Source: Myxococcales bacterium (GTDB lineage: Bacteria; Myxococcota_C; UBA6777). Taken from it: a DNA stretch of 64,000 bases. Position 1 is the stretch's first letter. Each line of letters begins with the position of its first letter. This document shows positions 25,996 through 33,972 of the stretch, piece by piece. The notes beneath the pieces were generated by a model. It saw only the letters and a program-made list of their open reading frames with translations. It searched no databases and was not told where the DNA came from. The position numbers were made by a program, and so were the translations under genes. The stretch spans positions 62,001 through 126,000 of the forward strand of contig JACKEL010000011.1 in NCBI GenBank assembly GCA_020632975.1. Direction: 5' to 3'.

Positions 25996-28128
25996 ATGCC
26001 CTCAGAACAAGCAGATATGGCCGCTGCACAGGCTCCCCAAGACGGCTACGGAAACCCCGACCCAGCCATGCAGCAAGGCGTGGACCTGTCGTCCCTGTCC
26101 CCAGAACAACAACAGGCCTACCAAACGGCTTTCCAACAAGCCATGGAGGCCCAACAACTCTACGCCCAAGCGCAAGAAGCCTACCTCCAAGCCCAACAGT
26201 CCGGCAACGAGCAACAAGCGCAAGAAGCTTACCAACAAGCCATTGACGCACAACAACTTTACGGGCAAGCACACCAAATCTACCTCTCTATCCTCGAACA
26301 AGCCCAAGGCGCCCCTGAAGCAGCTCCCCCACAAGCTGTTCCTATGGAAGCCCCTGTGCAACAACAAGGATACCCACCGCAAGATCCTATGCAACAGCAA
26401 GGATATCCACCGCAAGACCCTATGCAACAAGGATATCCGCCCCAAGATCCCATGCAACAGCAAGGATACCCGCCCCAAGACCCCATGCAACAGGGTTATG
26501 CACAACAACCGATGCAACAGGGTTATCCGCAAGGCTATCCGCCCCAAGATCCTATGCAACAACAAGGATATCCACCAGGTTATGCTCCACAGCCTGGCAG
26601 CCAAGGCAACATGGCCCAAGTCCAAGTACCGCCTGGCTACGCGCCACAACCTGGCTATCCTCCCCAGGGTTATCCGCAAGGCTATCCGCCCCAAGACCCC
26701 ATGCAACAGGGCTATCCACAGCAGGGTTACCCGCAAGGCTACGCCCCGCAAGGTTACCCCCCAGGGTACGCTCCACAACCAGGAATGTACCCCAACCAAG
26801 GCAGCATGGATCAGATGCAGGGCTATGGGTACGCTCAACAACAAAGCTACCCTCCCCAGTCGATGCCTCCCCAAGACCCACTTGCGGCTCCCCAAGCTGC
26901 TGCGGACTGGGAAGAAGACTCGGACATCGTGGGCAGTAACCCCGAAAATAGCGGCAGCCCGTGGTTTTGGGTCTTTGTCATTATCGCCCTAGCCGTCGGT
27001 GGATACGCTGTTTACGCCCTCACCAAAGATGATCGCCCCAAAGTCGATCTCAGCAAGTTCGACAAGCCCGCTCCCAGACGCGCCACCAAAGAAGATCTTG
27101 AAAAGATCCGACGTTCCTTTTTGGGGCTCGACAAAGAACAACCTTCTCCACACTTGCGCTCCCTGAAGTTTGCCAAGAAAGATGGCAAATGGAAAAAGCT
27201 CACGCTTGCAGGAAAAGGCGACTGCATGACGCTCTTTATGAGCGACGGAAAAGACCTCTACTCCGGCGAAGGCGGCACAGATCCAAAAGAGAAAAAACTC
27301 TTGCGTCGCCCCTTCCCTGAAGAAGACTTTCCCATGAACCTCGCTTCGTTCAATAGCGTGATCCTCGACTGGAACTTTTCGCATGGTATGACGGGAACTT
27401 ATCTCTTGATTCGCCATCGCATCGAAGGACGCATCTGGCTTGCGCTTTACACGTTGCTTGGCAACCCCCTCGACGACAAAGCCGCGAAAAAGAAAGATCT
27501 TACCTGCGGATCTTCAAATCTCCCCCACGTAAAACGTGAAAATGTCGTGCTCTTGGGTTCGGGGAACTGCAAGAAAGCCGCAAGCGCGCTGGGCGTAAAA
27601 AGCCACATCTGCAAAGGCGATGTTGACATCCCTGAGAAAGAAGCCGTTTCTTTCTGGCAAACAGGAAAGTCCTATCCCCCTGAAGGTGCTCTCTTTTATG
27701 GCTCGACACGTCTCGACATTGGAAGCAAACGCGCAGGAAAAGAACGCAGCGAGCGCTCCTTTGCATCGCGCCTGACAAGCTCCACCCAGCCCGTCCCCGA
27801 CCGAAAAGGCAAACGTTGGGTCGCTTTGGATCAAAGTTCGGGTCGTCTGTGGTCTTTTGGAAAAAAACTCCGTATCAAAGATCTAGCGACTGTAAGTGAG
27901 TCCCCAAGCAAAGCACTTGGCGCACAAATCAAAAAAAATATTGTGCGCGTGGTCTACCCAAACAAGTTGATCCGCTTTACTTTGAAGGGCAAAAAACTGA
28001 CAGAAGACAAGACCTTTGATTTTGGTAAAAAGCTCAAAGTGCAACACGCAAGTTGGGGCAATGAGGGTCTCATCCTTCTCTTTATCACGGAAAAACACAG
28101 CATCTTCCAGTTCGATGAGTCTCCCTAA
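25996..28128 (+). CDS. Gln/Pro/Tyr-repeat single-pass membrane protein
   Basis: 710 residues. Residues ~30-110 are Gln/Ala-rich helix with repeated AQEAYLQAQQ-like units. Residues ~124-295 are tandem GYPPQDPMQQ-type repeats, expected to be disordered. One TM segment follows (PWFWVFVIIALAVGGYAVY, near residue 320), then an exported C-terminal domain of about 370 residues. That domain has four or more Cys and repeated strand patterns, such as GKGDCMTLFMSDGKDLYSG and GKRWVALDQSSGRLWSFG, suggesting a beta-propeller-like fold. The repeat lies on the cytoplasmic side if the Lys-rich flank after the TM is external. No known function. Confidence 0.7.
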   Translation: MPSEQADMAAAQAPQDGYGNPDPAMQQGVDLSSLSPEQQQAYQTAFQQAMEAQQLYAQAQEAYLQAQQSGNEQQAQEAYQQAIDAQQLYGQAHQIYLSILEQAQGAPEAAPPQAVPMEAPVQQQGYPPQDPMQQQGYPPQDPMQQGYPPQDPMQQQGYPPQDPMQQGYAQQPMQQGYPQGYPPQDPMQQQGYPPGYAPQPGSQGNMAQVQVPPGYAPQPGYPPQGYPQGYPPQDPMQQGYPQQGYPQGYAPQGYPPGYAPQPGMYPNQGSMDQMQGYGYAQQQSYPPQSMPPQDPLAAPQAAADWEEDSDIVGSNPENSGSPWFWVFVIIALAVGGYAVYALTKDDRPKVDLSKFDKPAPRRATKEDLEKIRRSFLGLDKEQPSPHLRSLKFAKKDGKWKKLTLAGKGDCMTLFMSDGKDLYSGEGGTDPKEKKLLRRPFPEEDFPMNLASFNSVILDWNFSHGMTGTYLLIRHRIEGRIWLALYTLLGNPLDDKAAKKKDLTCGSSNLPHVKRENVVLLGSGNCKKAASALGVKSHICKGDVDIPEKEAVSFWQTGKSYPPEGALFYGSTRLDIGSKRAGKERSERSFASRLTSSTQPVPDRKGKRWVALDQSSGRLWSFGKKLRIKDLATVSESPSKALGAQIKKNIVRVVYPNKLIRFTLKGKKLTEDKTFDFGKKLKVQHASWGNEGLILLFITEKHSIFQFDESP
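26365..26880 (+). repeat. Coding tandem repeat, GYPPQDPMQQ type
   Basis: In-frame repeats of about 30 bp encode GYPPQDPMQQ and the variants GYPQGYPP and GYAPQPG. The first four copies are nearly identical at DNA level, implying recent slippage or recombination, whereas later copies diverge. Confidence 0.85.
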
Positions 28129-28245
28129 CCTGCTCTTTTCCTCCCGCTGACATCTCGCGCCCACGCTCTTTTACAGCCCCGCACGGTAGCCATACATCAA
28201 AGTCACTTGCTTGTATCACATCCCAAGGATTCTAAAGGGCCTTCG

Positions 28246-31200
28246 ATGACAACTCGGCTTTCCACCCCACAAGTAACAACATTAGAGCAATACGCACGCC
28301 TTAGCGCACGTCTGTCGCGCTTTCCGCTCCTTTTACAAAAGCTGCATCACCACGGACCACAGGCTCCTGAGGTATGGAACGATACGCTCCAACAGATCCT
28401 TCCTCACCAAGCCATGATCATGCTTTACCATGAGGCTCCCGCCCTTTTGTGGAAGACAGCCCCTGTACCTTCGTTCCAAAGCGTCGTCTTGCATCGTCAA
28501 GAGCTTGTGGCCCTCCAAGCTTCCCCGCCGCTGACCTTGGGTGCGCTCCCCTCGCCTTTGAAAAAGCATCTCGCGTCTGAGCTGAACGATACTCCCCTTG
28601 TTTGCGCAGAGGTTACTTTCCTGCAAAAGCCGCTGGGATTGCTTGTGTGGCTTCCCCCCAGAGGCAGTTCACCCCACGCCCAAGACTACCAGTTGGCAGA
28701 ACTCCTTGCCGAACAAGTCTCGGCTCTTTTCATGGCTTGGTCTCTTCTGCCCACAGACCACTCTGCCACGGATCTTGTGGCCTCTCTTTCACCACAAGAC
28801 GCGGAAGCTCCGCATCTACCCGAAGATCTGGAATCCATCTCCGATGAGGGGCTGACTGCCCCCCACTCAACCTCTTCGATCCAGCGGCTCCAACAACGCA
28901 CGACCCACGCGATCCCTTCAAGAGAAAGTTTGCTGCCAAGGCAAGATACAACCCCTGAAAACCCGCTCCCACCGCAGCCTTCTCCCTCCAAAGAGTGGCT
29001 TTCTCTCCAAGATGCCACCTCCACAGACCAAAAACCGGCGCCCCCCATCGCGGTGGATTGGCAAGAACAGCTTGAGCAGCTTCAACAAGAAAACAAAAAG
29101 CTGACCCTCTCGCTTCAACAGAGGACCCAAGCCCTCGAATCCAATGAGTTGGCCCAACAAACGCAGCAAAAGACCCTTCAATATGCACTACATCTGGGCG
29201 AACAGCTGCGCCAAAAACTCTTTGAGTACGCACAGTACGCCAAGGAGTCCAACCTCCAACTGATCGAGTTCAAAAACCAAGAACGTTTCCAAAGCAGCGA
29301 GCCTTACGAACAACTCAACCAAACCATCTCTCGGATCTTGCCAAAGCTCCAGCGCTCCCTTGGCAAACTCGAAGAGCACACAAGCGCTTTGGAACAAGCA
29401 GACCCACAGATCCAGCGCATTAGCTACCAATTCACAAGCGCAAGCCGCTCTCTTCTCAATTATCTTGCGCAGTGGTCCGACTACAACCGCTGTATCCTTG
29501 GACAAATTACCCCTGAAAGCTCGACTTTTTCTATGGTCCAGCTCCTCGAACAACTCAAACGAGACTTTCGCCCTCAATTGGAGCACAAGTCTCTTCACTG
29601 GCGCTGGGAACTTCAGGAACTAAAACAAACAGAACTCGAAGGCGATGAAGAGATCGTGCGCTCTCTGCTAGCTTTGATCGTGGGTTACGCCATCGATCAG
29701 AGCCAAAACAACGGACGCATCCTGCTGACCCTACGGCACGATCCCAACAGCCCCCTTCTGCATCTGCACTTTGAACACAGCCATCCTGAGATCGAACCCC
29801 ACGAGCTTCGGGCGCTTTTGGACCCTTTTCAAGAAGAAGAAACCCCGATCATCCCGCGCCTGTCGCTTGCACTTGCGAAACAGCTCAGCCTTGTCCACCA
29901 AGGAAAACTCGAACTTCGCGCCTTGGAAGGGCGTCTGTCCGTCCACTTGGAGCTACCTGTCAAGCTTGCACAGGCTCCAAAAACGCTGCAACCACGGAAT
30001 GTTCGACCCCATACGCCGCCACCTCTGCCCAATCTCCCCGAAGCTTGGAAACAGTCTTTTGTCCAACAACTGCGGCAACAACGGAAGGGCACTCCCCAAG
30101 CTCCATCCATGTCTTCTCCTGGGCTCTCGACGCCCTCCAAGGCCAATATCAGCCCCCCTCCGCACTCGCCTTACACCTCTGCTAGCCAACAGCGTATGGG
30201 AAGCGCCAGCCAACAACACATGGCTTCGCCCAGTCAACAGCGCATGGGAACACCAAGTCAGCAGCGCATGGGGCCTCCTAGCCAACAACGCATGGCTTCG
30301 CCCAGTCAGCAGCGCATGAGTCAACAACGGCTTCCCGCTCCAAAAGAAGAACCCATCGTTGAATTCATCGAGTTGGCCCCCAACCAAGATCCACCTGCGA
30401 TCATCGACCTGTTGAGAAAAAGTCCTTCTCCGCCGCCCACCCCGCCCAACCGAGCGCCCTATGGTGTGGGCAAAAGCTCAACCTATGGACAGCTCGATGT
30501 CTTGGCCAAGCAGTTCCCGCTTTATCCGCTGGCTGCATCACAACCCGAAGCAAAGTCCACCTCTCTTTTCCAACAGCCTGCCGTGGTCTCGCAGCCCCCT
30601 CCCAACCAAAAAGCGACGTCTCTGATCTATTGCACTCCAAGCGCGTTGGGAGAAGATCTCGAATTATCCGAGGGTTTGCGTTTTCTCCAATACGAGAATC
30701 ACCCCTTCCAAGACCTCGAAGAACTCGCTTTACTTGCCCAACAAAACAAACCACGCATGATCTGGTTTGGGCCAGAAGATCTTGAATCTCCGATCATCAA
30801 TGAGTTGCGCACACGTGTCGAAGGGAACGTTCGATTCGATGTCCCCCTGCTCGAAAGACAAGCAAACATCGACTTTTATCGTTTTCATTGGGGTGCTTAC
30901 CGCAGCCTACCTTTCAGCGCCTCGCACTTGATCCAGTGGCTCCAATCCGTACGGATCGCACGACCACGCCAAGAAAAACAGCTACTCGTCACAGGACCCA
31001 GCACCCTCTGGGGAGAAACAGCCCCGCTGCTGCAATTCTTTTGCGGGCAACGCTATCGCATCCATGTCGAAGCAAATCCCCAAACTTGCGCGAGAAACCT
31101 GCATCGCAATCCACCCGACCTCCTTCTCGTTCAGATCGATCGAGACGAAGCGGCGTGGAAAGACTTTTTCTATGAGCTTCACCACGCAGCGCATCTGCCC

Positions 31201-31305
31201 TCTCCGCCCCTTTTGATCTTCGCACTTGCCCCGCTATCTCAAGAGCTTAGCCTCTTACTACAACCTCTTCAACAACTTCTCTTTTTGCCCGCAGAGCGAA
31301 GATAA
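28246..31305 (+). CDS. GAF/coiled-coil/pseudo-histidine-kinase protein
   Basis: 1019 residues from the ATG at 28246 (AAAGGG upstream); a TTG 39 bases earlier is in frame. Residues ~10-165 look like a GAF domain ending in the amphipathic helix LAELLAEQVSALFMAW. After a disordered stretch, a coiled coil (EQLQQENKKLTLSLQQRTQA) leads into a region shaped like the histidine-kinase core. No H-box histidine is evident, and the ATP-binding lid region (LLALIVGYAIDQSQNNG...) lacks the usual N-box Asn. A SQQRM repeat linker follows, then a C-terminal region of about 230 residues resembling degenerate receiver-like domains. It is probably a non-catalytic signalling scaffold. Confidence 0.65.
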   Translation: MTTRLSTPQVTTLEQYARLSARLSRFPLLLQKLHHHGPQAPEVWNDTLQQILPHQAMIMLYHEAPALLWKTAPVPSFQSVVLHRQELVALQASPPLTLGALPSPLKKHLASELNDTPLVCAEVTFLQKPLGLLVWLPPRGSSPHAQDYQLAELLAEQVSALFMAWSLLPTDHSATDLVASLSPQDAEAPHLPEDLESISDEGLTAPHSTSSIQRLQQRTTHAIPSRESLLPRQDTTPENPLPPQPSPSKEWLSLQDATSTDQKPAPPIAVDWQEQLEQLQQENKKLTLSLQQRTQALESNELAQQTQQKTLQYALHLGEQLRQKLFEYAQYAKESNLQLIEFKNQERFQSSEPYEQLNQTISRILPKLQRSLGKLEEHTSALEQADPQIQRISYQFTSASRSLLNYLAQWSDYNRCILGQITPESSTFSMVQLLEQLKRDFRPQLEHKSLHWRWELQELKQTELEGDEEIVRSLLALIVGYAIDQSQNNGRILLTLRHDPNSPLLHLHFEHSHPEIEPHELRALLDPFQEEETPIIPRLSLALAKQLSLVHQGKLELRALEGRLSVHLELPVKLAQAPKTLQPRNVRPHTPPPLPNLPEAWKQSFVQQLRQQRKGTPQAPSMSSPGLSTPSKANISPPPHSPYTSASQQRMGSASQQHMASPSQQRMGTPSQQRMGPPSQQRMASPSQQRMSQQRLPAPKEEPIVEFIELAPNQDPPAIIDLLRKSPSPPPTPPNRAPYGVGKSSTYGQLDVLAKQFPLYPLAASQPEAKSTSLFQQPAVVSQPPPNQKATSLIYCTPSALGEDLELSEGLRFLQYENHPFQDLEELALLAQQNKPRMIWFGPEDLESPIINELRTRVEGNVRFDVPLLERQANIDFYRFHWGAYRSLPFSASHLIQWLQSVRIARPRQEKQLLVTGPSTLWGETAPLLQFFCGQRYRIHVEANPQTCARNLHRNPPDLLLVQIDRDEAAWKDFFYELHHAAHLPSPPLLIFALAPLSQELSLLLQPLQQLLFLPAERR
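30184..30330 (+). repeat. Coding tandem repeat, SQQRM type
   Basis: Seven in-frame units of about 21 bp encode SQQRMGS/ASP-like heptads (SQQRMGTP, SQQRMGPP, SQQRMASP). They lie in the Pro/Ser-rich linker between the pseudo-kinase region and the C-terminal domains of the preceding entry. Confidence 0.8.
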
Positions 31306-31476
31306 AACACCCACCAAGACGCATAAAACCTCAACCAAAGAGCCCTCCAACCATCCCCTTTCTCTCGCTGCTTCTTCCACTTTAGAGACTTTTGTGGTAC
31401 CGCATACCGCCAGAGAAGACGTGCATGAAACGAAAAGCAACTTGCACCAGCACGCAGGCTCTCCTTGGAGGATAGA

Positions 31477-33729
31477 GTGGAAACGCTTGGTAAATATCGC
31501 CTAATCCGCCGCGTTGCGGTCGGTGGGATGGCAGAGATCTTTCTCGCCGAACAGCCCGGCCCAGCGGGCTTTTCTCGCCGCGTTGCGATCAAACGCATCC
31601 TGCCTCATCGCGCTGATGATGCCGAGTTCGTGGAGATGTTTCTCAACGAAGCGAAGCTCGCTGCGATGCTCAACCACCCCAACATCGTCCAGATCTACGA
31701 TCTCGGCCAAATCAACCAGACTTACTACATCGCCATGGAGTTCGTCGAAGGGTACGATCTCGGCCAGATCCTCGATCAAGTGGAAAGCAAAGGTGAACAA
31801 ACCCCACCTCTCTATGCTGCCCACATCATCGGACAAGCCGCTGCTGGACTCCATTATGCCCACCAGTATCTCGACCCCCAAACCCAAGCACCTTTGGGCT
31901 TGATCCACCGAGATATCAGTCTGCCCAATGTCATGGTCTCCACAGAGGGGATCGCCAAGATCTTGGACTTCGGCATCGCCAAAGCCCGTATATCGGGCGA
32001 AGAAGCCCGTAAGCAAACGCAAACAGGCGTACTCAAGGGCAAGATCTCTTACATGTCGCCCGAATACTTGATGGGCGATCCCATCGACTGGCGCCACGAT
32101 CTTTTTGCGCTAGGGGTCGTCCTTTACGAGTTGATCACGGGGCAAAAACCCTTTAAGGCTCGCGGCGATGTCCAGATGTTGCAAGCGATCCTCACCCAAG
32201 AACCCACTGATCCACGCGAGTACCACTCTTCGCTTCCCGATCCTTTGATCTCCATCATGATGAAGATGCTCGCCAAAGAACCCAATGAGCGCTTCCAACA
32301 TGGTGCAGAGATCGAACACGCCGTCGAGCAGTGCATCATCACATGCACAGGCGGGGAGATCTCCCAGTTCTACCTCTCAGAGTTTTTGCGGACTCTTTTC
32401 TCAGAAACACCGACACACGCTCCAGAACCCACGCGTACAGTGCACGCGTCCTCCCTCTCCAACGCAACAACCGACGCGACCCCGATCCGTCCGCCTGTTG
32501 CAGCCACGAGCAACGCGCCTGCTTTCCAAAACGCGTCCCCTACAGGAAACAACCTGACTTTCCAAAGCGCATCCCCTACAGGTGATGTCCCAGCCTTCCA
32601 ACCAACCGATGCCACGGGCGAGTTTGTCCCTCTCCCTGATCCCAATGACCCCATGCTAGCCAATGGTCCGCAAGAACCGCAAAATACAGAGATCCCTGGC
32701 TTGCAACCCATCACCAAAAACCAGAATCCTTGGATGGAAGAGACGCGCTCGATCAGCCTCGACCAGATCAAGAACCCCGCGGCGCTTCTACCCCACTTCC
32801 CCGAGCCGACGCCTACAGCAGCCCTCGTCCTTCGACCAGAACAAAACCTGAAATCCATGTCCATCGACGAGATCGCCGCACTCCAACCAGGCGTCGAGGA
32901 ACCTCCACCAGCCGCGCCTCCATCTGATCCTTCTGTGCCTTCGATGCCGATCCCGCTCGCTCCCATCGAGCAAACTCCAAACAAAGAGCTACCGACGTGG
33001 ATCTACATCGTCCTGCCCTTCTTGATCGTGCTTTTGTTGGGCCTTGTGATGATCTTGTGGCGCATCCGTAGCCAAAAACAGACCCGCCCCACCCCGCCCA
33101 TCACGGCGGACGCAGGGCCCTCAAAGCGAACTGTTGAGGCAAACACGAAACAAGCGATTCCGCCCGCAAACCGACCAGACGCAGGCCCCGTCGATCCTGT
33201 AAAGCGCCCACAGCCTCGTGATCCCCAAATCGAGATCGGCGAAGCACGCCCCATCCCAGATCTCGACCCAAGCAAACAGCCCGATGATGCGCTACCACCA
33301 GGCGATGCAACACTGTTGATCACGGCCTCACGACCTTGTCCATGTACGCTTTACCTCCGTGGACGCTCTTTCCGCGTCAGTGGAAAAATACTGAAACTTC
33401 CCTTGGAAGAAGGCCAACACAACATGGTCTTGCGGCGAAAAAATCCCTATATCCACCTACCCATCCGCGTCAACATCAAAAAAGGCGAAACCCAACGGAA
33501 ACACATCTCTATCCGAGAAGGCTACCTCGCCATCGTTGTAACCCCCTGGAGTTCAAAGGTTTATATCGACTCAAACTACATTGGGACAACACCTTTGCGC
33601 CCCTTGCGACTGTACCAAGGCTATCACCAACTCCGCATCGACAACCTTGAACACCTCAACCGCCCAATCAAAAAGATGATCTACATCCGCCCCAACACCC
33701 AACTCCCCATTAAGATCCGCATCCGCTAA
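31477..33729 (+). CDS. Ser/Thr protein kinase with PEGA-like C-terminus
   Basis: 750 residues from the GTG at 31477, chosen because GGAGG lies 6-7 nt upstream; a TTG 12 bases earlier overlaps that site. The kinase domain starts almost at residue 1: AVGGMAEIFLAE glycine loop, VAIKRI lysine, HRDISLPN catalytic loop (LKPEN replaced, as in many myxobacterial kinases), DFGIAKAR and GKISYMSPE. A linker with three imperfect FQNASPTG repeats follows, then one TM segment (IYIVLPFLIVLLLGLVMIL). The external region ends in PEGA-like strands (EGYLAIVVTPWSSKVYIDSN, then GTTPLRPLRLYQGYHQL). It is probably a transmembrane sensor kinase; the signal is unknown. Confidence 0.9.
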   Translation: METLGKYRLIRRVAVGGMAEIFLAEQPGPAGFSRRVAIKRILPHRADDAEFVEMFLNEAKLAAMLNHPNIVQIYDLGQINQTYYIAMEFVEGYDLGQILDQVESKGEQTPPLYAAHIIGQAAAGLHYAHQYLDPQTQAPLGLIHRDISLPNVMVSTEGIAKILDFGIAKARISGEEARKQTQTGVLKGKISYMSPEYLMGDPIDWRHDLFALGVVLYELITGQKPFKARGDVQMLQAILTQEPTDPREYHSSLPDPLISIMMKMLAKEPNERFQHGAEIEHAVEQCIITCTGGEISQFYLSEFLRTLFSETPTHAPEPTRTVHASSLSNATTDATPIRPPVAATSNAPAFQNASPTGNNLTFQSASPTGDVPAFQPTDATGEFVPLPDPNDPMLANGPQEPQNTEIPGLQPITKNQNPWMEETRSISLDQIKNPAALLPHFPEPTPTAALVLRPEQNLKSMSIDEIAALQPGVEEPPPAAPPSDPSVPSMPIPLAPIEQTPNKELPTWIYIVLPFLIVLLLGLVMILWRIRSQKQTRPTPPITADAGPSKRTVEANTKQAIPPANRPDAGPVDPVKRPQPRDPQIEIGEARPIPDLDPSKQPDDALPPGDATLLITASRPCPCTLYLRGRSFRVSGKILKLPLEEGQHNMVLRRKNPYIHLPIRVNIKKGETQRKHISIREGYLAIVVTPWSSKVYIDSNYIGTTPLRPLRLYQGYHQLRIDNLEHLNRPIKKMIYIRPNTQLPIKIRIR

Positions 33730-33857
33730 CCCTTCCCTGCACCACGAGAAAAGTCCCCATCAAAGATAGCCTTCTCCCAAGACTGCCCCCCCAAAGCCCC
33801 AAGAGAAGGTACCTTTGGACGGCGACCAAATGCGTGGTGCCTGCGTCAAAGCTCAAA

Positions 33858-33939
33858 ACAGCGATGGATGTAAGAGAAACAGCGATGGCTCTGGGGAAAC
33901 AGCGATGGATGTAGGAGAAACAGCGATGGCTCTGGGGAA
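33858..33939. repeat. Two copies of a 41-bp direct repeat
   Basis: Copies at 33858-33898 and 33899-33939 differ at one base. Each is built of two half-units that begin ACAGCGATGG. It lies in the 243-bp gap between the convergent kinase (stop 33729) and GspE-N (stop 33973) genes. No gene or clear terminator is seen there. Confidence 0.75.
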
Positions 33940-33972
33940 AGGAAGATATGGAAAGGAAGATCACAGAAGGAA

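Noticed and set aside
26365..26880. CRISPR array in the regular repeats
   Set aside because: The repeats are in frame, code for GYPPQDPMQQ, and lack unique spacers.
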